DNA of 64,000 nucleotides from Aureimonas sp. Leaf324 (GTDB lineage Bacteria > Pseudomonadota > Alphaproteobacteria > Rhizobiales > Rhizobiaceae): NCBI RefSeq assembly GCF_001423245.1, contig NZ_LMOH01000027.1, positions 1 through 64,000 of the forward strand, read 5' to 3'. Numbering within the stretch: position 1 is the first letter of the stretch; the number at the start of each line of letters is the position of its first letter. A program made the translations under genes and the position numbers. Shown piece by piece: positions 29,941 through 38,794 of the stretch. Under the pieces are notes generated by a model that saw only the letters and a program-made list of their open reading frames with translations, was not told the DNA's origin and did not search any database.

Positions 29941-31113
29941 TCAGCCCCGTGCGGCCGGGGTGACGGCCTGGGCTTCGCCGGGGCCCGTCTCCGGGCCGTC
30001 GCGCGCGGGCGGCGTATCGCCCTCGCCCGCGTCCTTCGGCTCGATCGCCTGGCCGGAGGTAAGGTCCTGGAAACCCTCGACCACGACCTGCCGCCCGGCC
30101 TCCAGCCCTTCGACGAGCTCGACCTGGTCGGCATCCCGCTGGCCGATCTGCACCTCGACGCGCTCGGCCTTGCCGTCGTTCGCGGCAAAGACGAAATGGT
30201 TCGCGCCCTCGACCTGAACCGCGAGCGGAGGCACCACGACGGCGTCCTCGCGCTGGCCGGTCTCCACGGTCACGTTCATCAGCATACCCGGCAAGAGCTT
30301 CTCGTCGCCGTTCGGCACGCTCGCCTCGATCATCACGGTGCGCAGCGCCGGATCGACGCGGCTCGCGATCGCCTTGATCTCGCCGCGGAACCGCTCGTCG
30401 GGGAAGGCGACCGACGTCGCCTCGACCGGCGCGCCCATGCGGATCTCGCCGAGATAGCGCTCGGGCACGGTGAAGCGAATCTCGATCGGATCGACGGCAT
30501 CGAGCAGCGCCACCTCGGCGCCCGGCTGGATCAGGGCGCCGAGGCTGATGTTGCGAAGGCCGAGGCGCCCGGCGAAGGGGGCGCGGATGTTGTAGTCGTC
30601 GAGCCGCTCGCGCGCCGAGGCGACCTGGGCTTGCGCGGCCTCCGCCTGCCGCTGCAGATCGTTGGCGACGGCGCGCGGCCCCGTGCCGTCCTGCGCCAGC
30701 TGCGCGGCGCGCCCGAAGGCCTGACGCGCCTCGTCGGCCGCCGCTTCCGCGACGCGCACCTGATCCTCGGCGTCGGCCGGATCGAGGCGCACGAGGATGT
30801 CGCCCTCGGCCACGTCCTGCCCGTCGGTGAAGGCGATCTCCTGCACGCGGCCCGACACGCGCGCCGAGACGGTCACACTTTCGCGCGCCACCGTGTCGCC
30901 GACGGCTTCGAGCGTCAGGGCGATGTCGGCGAGCCCCGCCTTCGCCAGCACCACCGGCGTCGGCGGCTCCTCGCGCTCCTCCGCCTCGGCCTCCGCGGTC
31001 GCGCCGGGCAGGAGCGCGGCCACAGGCTCCGGCCAGCCGAAACCATAGGCGGTCGCTGCGAGCCCTCCGGCTGCGACGAGCAAGATGGCGAACGCGGTGG
31101 AAAGCGGCTTCAT
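29941..31113 (-). CDS. RND efflux periplasmic adaptor (membrane fusion protein)
   Basis: 390 residues. An N-terminal membrane anchor (TAFAILLVAAGGLAATAYGF) is followed by the barrel-sandwich/lipoyl halves (VSARVSGRVQEIAFTDGQDV and IRAPFAGRLGLRNISLGAL), an alpha-hairpin coiled coil between them, and a beta-barrel domain. The start at 31113 aligns with the family. It links the adjacent RND pump to an outer-membrane channel. The C-terminal 30 residues are Gly/Pro/Glu-rich and probably disordered. Confidence 0.92.
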   Translation of the reverse strand: MKPLSTAFAILLVAAGGLAATAYGFGWPEPVAALLPGATAEAEAEEREEPPTPVVLAKAGLADIALTLEAVGDTVARESVTVSARVSGRVQEIAFTDGQDVAEGDILVRLDPADAEDQVRVAEAAADEARQAFGRAAQLAQDGTGPRAVANDLQRQAEAAQAQVASARERLDDYNIRAPFAGRLGLRNISLGALIQPGAEVALLDAVDPIEIRFTVPERYLGEIRMGAPVEATSVAFPDERFRGEIKAIASRVDPALRTVMIEASVPNGDEKLLPGMLMNVTVETGQREDAVVVPPLAVQVEGANHFVFAANDGKAERVEVQIGQRDADQVELVEGLEAGRQVVVEGFQDLTSGQAIEPKDAGEGDTPPARDGPETGPGEAQAVTPAARG

Positions 31114-31308
31114 CTGGGGGTCGTCTCCGGCCGTGTGCGTCGTGGCGCAATCGGCGGGAGGGGCAATCGTTCCCACACGCGAGGCGGGCGCGATGTCGCA
31201 TCACCCGATGGTGACCCCCGCCCGGACGGTCCCGGGCGGCGATGCGACGGGCATCGGTCGGTCGGTCGAGTCGCGGGCCGGCTCGGCGCCGGCCCGCAGG
31301 CATCAGAC

Positions 31309-31821
31309 TTATTCGGCGGTGGCCGCCTTCTTGGTGGTGCGGCGGCGCTTGGCGGGCTTCTCGGCCTCCACCTCGACGGGGGCCGGCGCCTCCTCGACCT
31401 CGGGCTCCATCTCGGGCGCGGCCTTGCGGCCGAGGCCGATGCTCTTGGCCAGCTCGGATCGCTTGGCGGCGTAGTTGGCTGCGACCATCGGATAGTCCGG
31501 CGCGAGGCCCCACTTCTGGCGGTAGGCCTCGGGGGTCAGGTCGTAATGCGTCTTCAGGTGGCGCTTCAGCGACTTGAACTGCTTGCCGTCCTCGAGGCAG
31601 ATCAGATAGTCCGGCGTCACCGACTTCTTGACCGGAACCGCCGGCACCAGCGGTGCGGCCGGTGCCGCTTCCGGCTCCTTGGCAGCATCGAAATCGAGCG
31701 AGGCGTAGACGATGCCGATCAGGGGCGCCAGGTCGTCACGCGTCACATGGTTCTTGCTGACATAGGCCTTGACGATCTGAGCCGTCAAAGCCCGACGCGA
31801 GACGTCCTTACTGCTGTCCAT
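31309..31821 (-). CDS. mucR: MucR/Ros-family zinc-finger regulator
   Basis: 170 residues. The DNA-binding domain has the prokaryotic zinc-finger core around CLEDGKQFKSLKRHLKTHY, with ligands Cys75, Asp78, His88 and His92. Asp replaces the second cysteine of Ros, a variation known in MucR proteins. MucR is a global, H-NS-like regulator of surface polysaccharide, motility and virulence genes in rhizobia and Brucella. The C-terminal 50 residues are an acidic then Lys/Arg-rich tail. A GAGGA site precedes the start. It probably represses itself. Confidence 0.93.
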   Translation of the reverse strand: MDSSKDVSRRALTAQIVKAYVSKNHVTRDDLAPLIGIVYASLDFDAAKEPEAAPAAPLVPAVPVKKSVTPDYLICLEDGKQFKSLKRHLKTHYDLTPEAYRQKWGLAPDYPMVAANYAAKRSELAKSIGLGRKAAPEMEPEVEEAPAPVEVEAEKPAKRRRTTKKAATAE

Positions 31822-32068
31822 TTTGATCCTCTCGAAGTTTTGCGAACAAATAACGTAGTCGCGTATATTGGTCCAGTCGCCGCGGCCCGAAATAACATCG
31901 CTGTTGGATGATCGTCCCGTAGTTGTCCAATATCGCCGATATCAAGACCTTCGACGACGTGGCCGCGGAGCCGGGCCCGTCTTCGCATGCCTGACATGCA
32001 ATTCGGGACATGGTGCACGATACCGATTCGTGGTCAGCCTGCGGCTGATTCGCATGAGTGATTGATCC
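31822..32068. promoter_or_regulatory. AT-enriched mucR upstream region
   Basis: 247 bp between mucR and the divergent MFS gene, noticeably richer in A and T than the surroundings, with TpA steps (AAATAACG, GTATATTGG). The inverted pair ATATTGG (31865-31871) and CCAATAT (31927-31933) stands 55 bp apart. MucR proteins favour AT-rich, T-A-step DNA and control their own promoters, so this is a probable autoregulatory region. Exact promoter elements were not resolved. Confidence 0.45.
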
Positions 32069-33301
32069 ATGACCCACCCGTCCGCCCCCGCCGTCCGCCC
32101 GGCCGACCTGACGCAGGCGCATGACCGCGCCGGTGCCGCGCCGCGTGTCGGCCTCGCGCTCGCCTCGCTGTCGCTCGGCTCCTTCGTGATCGGCGCGGGC
32201 GAGTTCGGGATCATGGGGCTCCTGCCCACGATGGCGACGGATCTCGGCGTCTCGATCCCGCAGGCCGGCCTCCTCGTCACCGGCTATGCGCTCGGCGTCG
32301 TGTTCGGCGCGCCGCTCTTGGCCGTCCTCACCTCGCGCTGGGAGCGCCGGCGCACGCTGTTCCTGCTGGCGCTGGTGTTCTTCGCCGGCAACCTCGCCTG
32401 CGCGCTGGCGCCGACCTACACGCTCTTGATGGCCGCGCGCCTCTTCACCGCGCTCGCCCACGGCGCCTTCTTCGGCATCGGCGCAGTGCTCGCCGCCGAG
32501 ATCGCCCGGCCCGGCAAGGAGGCGCAGGCGATCTCCATGCTCTTCGTCGGCATGACGCTCGCCAACGTCTTCGGCGTGCCGCTCGGTACCGTCATCGGCC
32601 AGGCCTTCGGCTGGCGCTCCGCCTTCTTCGTCGTCAGCGCGCTTGCGGCCGCGACCGCCGCGATGATCTTCCTGTTCGTGCCGGTCAGCCGGCCGCGCCC
32701 CGGCGTGCGCTTCGCGGAGGAACTGCGCGCCCTCGTGCGCCCGCCCGTGCTGCTCGCCATGTCCTTGAGCGTCCTCGCCTCCTCGGCGCTCTTCGTGCTC
32801 TACACCTATATCGCGCCGCTGCTCGTCGGCGTGACGGGGCTTGCCGAGACCAGCGTTCCCTACCTCCTCTTCGTGCTCGGCACCGGCATGACCATCGGCA
32901 ACCTCGCGGGCGCCAAACTCGCCGACTGGAAGCTCATGCCCTCGATCATGGGGCTCTTCGCCGCCATGGCCGCGATCCTCGTCGGCATCCACGTCTTCGC
33001 GTCGAGCCCCGTCGTCATGGTCGCCCTGATGCTCCTCTGGGGCATGGTGGTCTTCGGCCTCACCTCGCCGATCCAGATGCGCATCGTCGCGACATCGCAA
33101 GGGGCGCGCAATCTCGCCTCCACCATCAACCAGAGCGCCTTCAACCTCGGCAACGCCTTCGGCGCCTGGCTCGGCGCGATGATGATCTCCGCCGGACTCG
33201 GCTACGACGCCCTGCCGCTCGCCTCCGCCGCGCTGGCCTTGTCGGCGCTCGGCGTCGCGGCCGTCAGCTGGCGGATGGACGGGCGGGCATCGCGGGGGTA
33301 A
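32069..33301 (+). CDS. MFS transporter, AraJ/PbuE-like DHA1 type
   Basis: 410 residues with 12 predicted membrane helices of the drug:H+ antiporter-1 family. Motif-A-like LTSRWERRRTLF lies near residue 88, and GAGEFGIMGLLPTMATDLGVSIPQAGLLVTGYALGV near 45 is the typical AraJ/NepI N-terminus. Such proteins export sugars, arabinose analogues, purine nucleosides or drugs; the substrate is not known. It is convergent with the OmpA lipoprotein gene, separated by a hairpin cluster. Confidence 0.88.
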   Translation: MTHPSAPAVRPADLTQAHDRAGAAPRVGLALASLSLGSFVIGAGEFGIMGLLPTMATDLGVSIPQAGLLVTGYALGVVFGAPLLAVLTSRWERRRTLFLLALVFFAGNLACALAPTYTLLMAARLFTALAHGAFFGIGAVLAAEIARPGKEAQAISMLFVGMTLANVFGVPLGTVIGQAFGWRSAFFVVSALAAATAAMIFLFVPVSRPRPGVRFAEELRALVRPPVLLAMSLSVLASSALFVLYTYIAPLLVGVTGLAETSVPYLLFVLGTGMTIGNLAGAKLADWKLMPSIMGLFAAMAAILVGIHVFASSPVVMVALMLLWGMVVFGLTSPIQMRIVATSQGARNLASTINQSAFNLGNAFGAWLGAMMISAGLGYDALPLASAALALSALGVAAVSWRMDGRASRG

Positions 33302-33304
33302 CGG

Positions 33305-33460
33305 CGGGGCTATCGCCCCGAACCCCATCCGGGAAAGAATTCCCGGACCCTTCTTTCTTTTTGACATGGAAAAGGGGGCCATCGGCCCCCTTTTCCATGT
33401 CACGAGAGATGGGGGTCCAGGGGAATCATTCCCCTGGTGGGGGCAGGGGTGAAACCCCTG
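33305..33460. repeat. Paired inverted hairpin repeat (BIME/REP-like)
   Basis: Two copies of the same two-hairpin element face each other. Left copy: CGGGGC-TATC-GCCCCG (33305-33320), a short CCCC spacer, then CCGGGAA/TTCCCGG (33329-33346). Right copy, on the other strand: CAGGGGT/ACCCCTG (33444-33460), a GGGG spacer, then CCAGGGGAAT/ATTCCCCTGG (33417-33437). The terminator at 33363-33401 sits between. This mirror layout is what bidirectional REP doublets look like; number of genomic copies cannot be judged from one window. Confidence 0.65.
33363..33401. terminator. Bidirectional terminator between MFS and OmpA genes
   Basis: A perfect 18-bp stem (GACATGGAAAAGGGGGCC and its exact complement) closes a 3-nt ATC loop. 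The stem holds an A-run on the left and a T-run on the right, so it can end transcription from both convergent genes. Confidence 0.85.
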
Positions 33461-33485
33461 CGTCTCCCACTAACGCCCCGTTCGA

Positions 33486-34151
33486 TCAGCCGGCTTCGAG
33501 CGGCGAAATCGAGATCTCAACGCGGCGGTTCTGGGCGCGGCCGGCTTCCGTGGCGTTGGAGGCGATCGGGCGGCTCATGCCGTAGCCCTGCGTGTTGAGG
33601 CGGCGCGGGTTGACGCCCTGGCTCGCGAGGAACTGCGAGACCGAGGAGGCGCGGCGCTGCGACAGGGCGAAGTTGTAGCCTTCGCCGCCGACATTGTCGG
33701 TGTTGCCGGCGACGTCGACGATCGAGCGGTCGTACTTGTTGAGGACGATCGCGACGGACTGGAGCGTCGGGTAGAATTCCGAGCGGACCTGGTCCTCGTT
33801 GGTGTCGAAGGTGATGTTGGAGGGCATGTTGAGGATGATCCGGTCGCCCTGGCGGGTGACGGAGACGCCGGTGCCCTGCAGCTGGGCGCGCAGGTCGGCC
33901 TCCTGGCGGTCCATGTAGGCGCCGATGCCGCCGCCGCCGATGGCGCCGATGCCGGCCCCGATCAGCGCGGCGCGGCCGGGGTCGGCGCCCGTCGCGCGGC
34001 CGACGAGATAGCCGCCGAGCGCGCCCGCGCCGGCGCCGATGCCGAGGCCGCCCGCGGTGTTCGAGATCTTCTGCTCGCCGGTATAGGGGTCGGTGGTGCA
34101 GCCGGCCAAAAGGCTGGCCGACGCGACGGCGGCGAGGATGAGCTTCTTCAT
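33486..34151 (-). CDS. OmpA-family lipoprotein with glycine-zipper domain
   Basis: 221 residues. It has a lipoprotein signal with lipobox LLAG-Cys18, a glycine-zipper stretch at about 34-80 (GLGIGAGAGALGG and later GAGIGAIGGGGIGAYMD), and a C-terminal OmpA/Pal domain with ITFDTNEDQV and the peptidoglycan-binding NTDN...FALSQRRA motif. It probably tethers the outer membrane to peptidoglycan, like YiaD. Length is standard. It ends beside the hairpin repeat. Confidence 0.9.
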   Translation of the reverse strand: MKKLILAAVASASLLAGCTTDPYTGEQKISNTAGGLGIGAGAGALGGYLVGRATGADPGRAALIGAGIGAIGGGGIGAYMDRQEADLRAQLQGTGVSVTRQGDRIILNMPSNITFDTNEDQVRSEFYPTLQSVAIVLNKYDRSIVDVAGNTDNVGGEGYNFALSQRRASSVSQFLASQGVNPRRLNTQGYGMSRPIASNATEAGRAQNRRVEISISPLEAG

Positions 34152-34301
34152 GACGAGTTCCAGCCTTCCGATGGTTCGGGGCTCCTCGTGCGGTGGGAGG
34201 CCCTCGATGGTCGTGAGGAAAGGGCTAGAAAACAGTCTGGGCTGGATTGGGGCTGACGACCCGCTTTCGCCTCCGGCCTGAAAATAAATGCCCCGGCCGT
34301 G

Positions 34302-35303
34302 TCATCGCCGCCGCCGCCGGGCGAGAAGCCAAAGCGCTCCGAGCGACAGGCCGGCGATCTTGAGCACCGTGCCGTGCGGCTGGAGCGCGGTGTAGGGGCT
34401 GACCGGGATGCCGCTTGTATAGGGGGAATGGATACGGCCGCCCTCGGTCGGCCGGTCGAGATTGTCGGTCGGCGTCAGGGGATGGCGCGAGTGGGTGAGG
34501 GGCGGTACGACGGCGGCGATGACGCGGTCGGTGAGGCCGGGAGCCACCGCCATGCCGAGGCGCAGGAGACCGCCGGGAAGGCCGATCGTGATCTCGCGCA
34601 CGGGCCGCGCCAGCGCGTCGCAGATGGATGTGGCCACGAGTTCGGGCGCGTAGAGCGGCGGCATGACGCGCGGCTCGGCGGTGAGGTGGTTGCGCGCGTG
34701 GTGGGGCAGGGCGCTGGCGATGCCCGACGGCTTGATCTGCACGACGTCGATCCGGTCGCCGGCGGCCAGAAGCTCCATGCGCAGCGCGTCGGTGAACCCT
34801 TTGACGGCGTGCTTCGAGGCGGAGTAGGCGCTGAGCAGCGGCACCGGCACGTCGCCGTTGACCGAGCCGACATTGACGAGGCGGCCGCGGCCCGGCCGCG
34901 AGCGGAAATGGGCGACGGCTGCGAGCGAGCCGTGGACCGTGCCCCAGTAGTTGGTCTCGAAGAGGCGCCGGTGATCGGCGAGCGGCAGGTCGGTGAGCGT
35001 CGCGTAGGCGGCGACGCCCGCATTGTTGATCCAGGCATCGAAGCGTCCGAACCGCGCGACCACCGCTTCGGCCGCGCTGCGCACGGCCTCGTCGGAGGAG
35101 ACATCCACCGGCAGGTCGATCGCCTCGGCCCCCAGCGCTTCGACCTCGGCGCGCACGGCGGCGAGTTCCTCCTGCCCGCGTGCCACGAGAGCGAGGCGCG
35201 CGCCGCGACGGGCGGCCTCCAGCGCCGTCGCCCGGCCGATGCCCGAGCTCGCGCCCGTCAGCACCACCACCATTCCCCAAAGCGTGCGCCGATGACCGGT
35301 CAT
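34302..35303 (-). CDS. SDR family oxidoreductase with C-terminal hydrophobic tail
   Basis: 333 residues. The N-terminal 250 residues are a classical SDR: TGASSGIGRA near residue 17, NNAGVA near 90, a catalytic Ser in NVGSVNG and YSASKHA (Tyr-x3-Lys) near 155. A further 80-residue extension ends in a possible membrane helix (AGLSLGALWLLA) and a string of five arginines, which suggests attachment to the inner membrane. Substrate unknown. The start ATG at 35303 has GGGAAA upstream; an ATG 30 bases further on is too close to any ribosome site. Confidence 0.83.
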   Translation of the reverse strand: MTGHRRTLWGMVVVLTGASSGIGRATALEAARRGARLALVARGQEELAAVRAEVEALGAEAIDLPVDVSSDEAVRSAAEAVVARFGRFDAWINNAGVAAYATLTDLPLADHRRLFETNYWGTVHGSLAAVAHFRSRPGRGRLVNVGSVNGDVPVPLLSAYSASKHAVKGFTDALRMELLAAGDRIDVVQIKPSGIASALPHHARNHLTAEPRVMPPLYAPELVATSICDALARPVREITIGLPGGLLRLGMAVAPGLTDRVIAAVVPPLTHSRHPLTPTDNLDRPTEGGRIHSPYTSGIPVSPYTALQPHGTVLKIAGLSLGALWLLARRRRR

Positions 35304-35402
35304 GTTGCGTTTCCCGTTGGATCACAGGACGAACGCCCGGACGGTGCGGGCCGTTCGGTGCGCAAATCGTGGCCGACTGCCGATCGGGCGAGCCGCCCCA
35401 CG

Positions 35403-35435
35403 AAAAAGGCCGGCCTCCTCTATGGGAGACCGGCC
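35403..35435 (-). terminator. Terminator after asd
   Basis: Reading the minus strand, a GGCCGG-rich stem with a short ATAG-type loop is followed by TTTTTC. It lies 25 bp past the asd stop and is a good Rho-independent terminator. Confidence 0.8.
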
Positions 35436-35460
35436 TCGATCCGTTCGGGCGGAAGCGGCG

Positions 35461-36492
35461 TCAGGCGGCCTTTCGCTGGCCGATCAACTTGCGGTTCACG
35501 AGGAGCTCGGCGATCTGGATCGCGTTGAGCGCGGCGCCCTTGCGCAGGTTGTCGGCGACGACCCACAAGTTGAGGCCGTTCTCCAGCGTCTGGTCTTCGC
35601 GGATGCGGCTGATATAGGTCGCGTCCTCGCCGGCGGTGTCGATCGGCGTGACGTAGCCGCCGTCCTCCTGCTTGTCGATCACGAGGCAGCCGGGCGCCTC
35701 GCGCAGGATCTCACGCGCCTCATCGGCGGTGATCGGGTTCTCGAACTCGATATTGACCGCCTCGGAATGCCCGATGAAGACCGGCACGCGCACGGCGGTG
35801 CAGGTGACCTTGATCTTCGGGTCGAGCATCTTCTTGGTCTCGACCATCACCTTCCACTCTTCCTTGGTCGAGCCGTCTTCCATGAAAACGTCGATATGGG
35901 GAATGACGTTGAAGGCGATGCGCTTGGTGAACTTCCTGGCGGTCACCGGGTCGGCGACGAAGACGGCGCGGCTCTGCTCGAAGAGCTCGTCCATGCCTTC
36001 CTTGCCGGCGCCCGAGACCGACTGATAGGTCGAGACGACGACGCGCTTGATCGTCGCCTTGTCGTGCAGCGGCTTCAGCGCCACGACGAGCTGGGCGGTC
36101 GAGCAGTTCGGATTGGCGATGATGTTGCGCTTGGTGAAGCCGGTGACGGCGTCGGCGTTCACCTCCGGCACGATCAGCGGCACGTCGGCGTCGTAGCGGA
36201 AGGCGGAGGAGTTATCGATCACGACGCAGCCGGCCTGCGCGATGCGCGGCGCCCACTCCTTGGCGACGGAGCCGCCGGCCGACATCAGGCAGATGTCGGT
36301 GCCCGCCCAGTCGTAGTTCTCGAGTGCCTTCACCTTGAGGGTCTTGTCGCCGTAGGACACCTCGGTGCCCTGGCTGCGGCGCGAGGCCAGCGCCACCACT
36401 TCGTCGGCCGGAAAGCCGCGCTCGTCGAGGATATTGAGCATCTCGCGGCCGACATTGCCCGTCGCGCCGACCACAGCCACCTTGTAGCCCAT
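35461..36492 (-). CDS. asd: Aspartate-semialdehyde dehydrogenase
   Basis: 343 residues. It converts aspartyl phosphate to aspartate semialdehyde with NADPH, the branch point for lysine/diaminopimelate, threonine and methionine. Visible features are VVGATGNVGREML at residues 7-19, the catalytic Cys130 in NPNCSTAQ, the VSGAGKEGMDEL segment near 160 and FNVIPHIDVF near 195. The start at 36492 aligns with the family; upstream codons in frame are not conserved. It is monocistronic, with its own terminator. Confidence 0.95.
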   Translation of the reverse strand: MGYKVAVVGATGNVGREMLNILDERGFPADEVVALASRRSQGTEVSYGDKTLKVKALENYDWAGTDICLMSAGGSVAKEWAPRIAQAGCVVIDNSSAFRYDADVPLIVPEVNADAVTGFTKRNIIANPNCSTAQLVVALKPLHDKATIKRVVVSTYQSVSGAGKEGMDELFEQSRAVFVADPVTARKFTKRIAFNVIPHIDVFMEDGSTKEEWKVMVETKKMLDPKIKVTCTAVRVPVFIGHSEAVNIEFENPITADEAREILREAPGCLVIDKQEDGGYVTPIDTAGEDATYISRIREDQTLENGLNLWVVADNLRKGAALNAIQIAELLVNRKLIGQRKAA

Positions 36493-36690
36493 CTTGAAAC
36501 CCGCCAGTTCTTCGCCCCGAGAACCTGAAGTCACGCTCCTGTCGCCCCGTCCCGGGGGCAAGCGGGACGAGCGGTCAGATAATGATCGTGGTTTTGGTCA
36601 GGGTGAGCGCGGACATGGGCAAGGCTCATGCGCTCTCGGCGCGGTGAAGTCAATCGCCGGGATGCGGCGTCCGGGAGGGAGGCGGCCAAC

Positions 36691-36720
36691 AAAAACGGCC
36701 GGCCCCCGAAGGTGCCGGCC
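36691..36720 (-). terminator. Terminator after the 41-residue gene
   Basis: On the minus strand, GGCCGGCACC and GGGGCCGGCC close a TTCG tetraloop and are followed by GTTTTTG. It ends transcription 27 bp after the small gene and so supports that gene as a separate transcription unit. Confidence 0.8.
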
Positions 36721-36747
36721 GCGATCCGTCAAAGCGGACGCCTGGCG

Positions 36748-36873
36748 TCAGATGCGACGGTCCGGATAGGCGCCGCCCATCGGACGGGGGCGCACGGTAT
36801 CGCGGGCGGCGCGCTGCGTGACCTTCTTGGTGACCCAGCCGACGAAGAGGGCCTTAAGGATGCTGCGGATCAT
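36748..36873 (-). CDS. 41-residue basic membrane-associated small protein
   Basis: A short gene starting at 36873 with GGGAG 7 bp upstream and ending just before a strong terminator. The product opens with MIRSILKALFVGWVTKKV, an amphipathic or membrane-inserting helix, and continues with a basic, proline-containing tail. No family is recognised. The ribosome site, coding-type composition and dedicated terminator are the evidence that it is real; the longer frame to 36954 is less convincing. Confidence 0.6.
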   Translation of the reverse strand: MIRSILKALFVGWVTKKVTQRAARDTVRPRPMGGAYPDRRI

Positions 36874-37073
36874 GGGGATGCTCCCGATCAGTTGAGTTGG
36901 GAGATGAATGCGGGTCCCCGGCATCGGTTCCATCGCGCGCGACCGGGATGACATTCCTGTGATTGTGGCGAAAGGACGTTTGCAACTTCCCTTTCCGTCA
37001 GAATTCGGTAACGTTTCCCCTAAGGCGCCCCAAGAGGCGTCGCCGCACCAACGCGGCCTGGGAGGGCAAGGGC

Positions 37074-38777
37074 GTGACGAGTTACCCGACGAACGCCGAC
37101 GCGGCGTCCGAACGCAAACCCATGACGAAGCGGGAGCGGAAGGTGATCATCGCCTCCTCGCTCGGCACAGTCTTCGAGTGGTACGACTTCTATCTCTACG
37201 GAACGCTCGCCGCGATCATCGGCAAGCAGTTCTTCTCGCAGTTCCCGCCGGCGACGCAGGCGATCTTCGCGCTGCTGACGTTCGCCGCCGGCTTCCTGGT
37301 CCGCCCGTTCGGCGCGCTCGTGTTCGGCCGGCTCGGCGATCTCGTCGGCCGCAAGTACACGTTCCTCCTCACCATCCTGATCATGGGCCTGTCGACCTTC
37401 GCGGTCGGCCTTCTGCCGAGCTACGACCAGATCGGCGTCGCGGCGCCCATCATCCTCGTCGCGCTGCGCATGGCGCAAGGTCTCGCGCTCGGCGGCGAAT
37501 ACGGCGGCGCGGTGGTCTATGTCGCCGAGCATTCGCCGCGCAACCGGCGCGGCTTCTACACCGCCTGGATCCAGACCACGGCCACGATGGGCCTTCTCCT
37601 GTCGCTCGCCGTGATCGTGACGCTGCGCCTCAACATGGGCGAGGACGCGTTCCAGACCTCGCAGCCCCTGTTCTTCGGGCTCGAGGGCGGCTGGCGCATT
37701 CCCTTCCTCCTGTCGATCATTCTTCTCCTGATCTCGATCTACATCCGCCTGCAGATGCATGAATCGCCGATCTTCCAGAAGATGAAGGAGGAGGGCACCC
37801 AGTCCAAGGCGCCGCTGTCGGAGGCCTTCGGCAACTGGAAGAACGGCAAGATCGTGCTGATCGCGCTGTTCGGCCTCGTGATCGGCCAGGCGGTGGTCTG
37901 GTACACCGGCCAGTTCTACGCGCTGTTCTTCCTGCAGACGGTGTTGAAGATCGACCTTCTGACCGCCAACGTCCTGATCGCCTGGGCGCTGATCATCGCC
38001 ACGCCCGGCTTCCTGATCTTCGGCGCGCTGTCGGACCGGATCGGCCGCAAGCCGGTGATCCTGGCGGGCTGCCTTCTGGCGGCGGCCACCTACTTCCCGC
38101 TGTTCAGCGCGCTGACGCAGGCCGCGAACCCGACCTACTCCAGCGCCATCGCAAACGTGCGCGCCGAAGTCGTCGCCGATCCCGCCACCTGCGGCTCGCT
38201 GTTCGACCCGGTCGGCATTCGCACGTTCACGACGCCTTGCGACGTCATGCGCCGCACCATGTCGCAGCAGGCCTTCCGCTACACGCAGGTCGATGCGCCC
38301 GCCGGCACCCCGGCGCAGCTCGTCGTCAACGGCGGCACGCCGATCGCCTTCACCGACGCCAAGGCCTTCACCGAGGCGCTCGCGCCCGCGATGGTCGCGG
38401 CCGGCTACCCCGCTGCCACGGACCCGGCCAAGGTGAAGATCGACGGCTTCTTCTCGGCGCTCGGCAACGGCCAAGCCCTGAAGGTGATCGCGATCCTCAC
38501 GGTGATGGTGATCTACGTGACCATCGTCTACGGCCCGATCGCCGCCGCGCTCGTCGAGTTCTTCCCGACGCGCATCCGCTACACCGCCATGTCCTTGCCC
38601 TACCACATCGGCAACGGCTGGTTCGGCGGCCTCCTGCCGGCCACCTCGTTCGCGATCGTCGCCTCGACCGGCGATATCTTCGCGGGGCTCTGGTACCCGG
38701 TGATCTTCGCACTGCTCACCGTCGCGATCGGCCTCCTCTTCGTGCGCGAGAAGAAGGGCGTCGACCTCGCCGACTGA
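37074..38777 (+). CDS. MHS-family MFS transporter with large periplasmic insert
   Basis: 567 residues; metabolite:H+ symporters are usually about 430. The standard motifs are present: GTVFEWYDFYLYG near residue 31, LGDLVGRKYTF near 88, GLALGGEYGGAVVYVAEH near 135 and LSDRIGRKPVIL near 322. The extra ~118 residues lie between membrane helices 9 and 10 (about residues 347-465), which places them in the periplasm; they contain two cysteines that could pair. Start GTG 37074 has GGAGG 9 bp upstream. Likely imports an organic acid or osmolyte; the substrate is unknown. Confidence 0.88.
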   Translation: MTSYPTNADAASERKPMTKRERKVIIASSLGTVFEWYDFYLYGTLAAIIGKQFFSQFPPATQAIFALLTFAAGFLVRPFGALVFGRLGDLVGRKYTFLLTILIMGLSTFAVGLLPSYDQIGVAAPIILVALRMAQGLALGGEYGGAVVYVAEHSPRNRRGFYTAWIQTTATMGLLLSLAVIVTLRLNMGEDAFQTSQPLFFGLEGGWRIPFLLSIILLLISIYIRLQMHESPIFQKMKEEGTQSKAPLSEAFGNWKNGKIVLIALFGLVIGQAVVWYTGQFYALFFLQTVLKIDLLTANVLIAWALIIATPGFLIFGALSDRIGRKPVILAGCLLAAATYFPLFSALTQAANPTYSSAIANVRAEVVADPATCGSLFDPVGIRTFTTPCDVMRRTMSQQAFRYTQVDAPAGTPAQLVVNGGTPIAFTDAKAFTEALAPAMVAAGYPAATDPAKVKIDGFFSALGNGQALKVIAILTVMVIYVTIVYGPIAAALVEFFPTRIRYTAMSLPYHIGNGWFGGLLPATSFAIVASTGDIFAGLWYPVIFALLTVAIGLLFVREKKGVDLAD

Positions 38778-38794
38778 CGCGGACGACCCACATG

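Noticed and set aside
27298-31911. A 1537-codon open frame antisense to the RND pump, adaptor and mucR
   Set aside because: It mirrors the codon pattern of three well-recognised genes and its product is a low-complexity Arg/Ala/His/Asp string; a typical artefact of very high GC.
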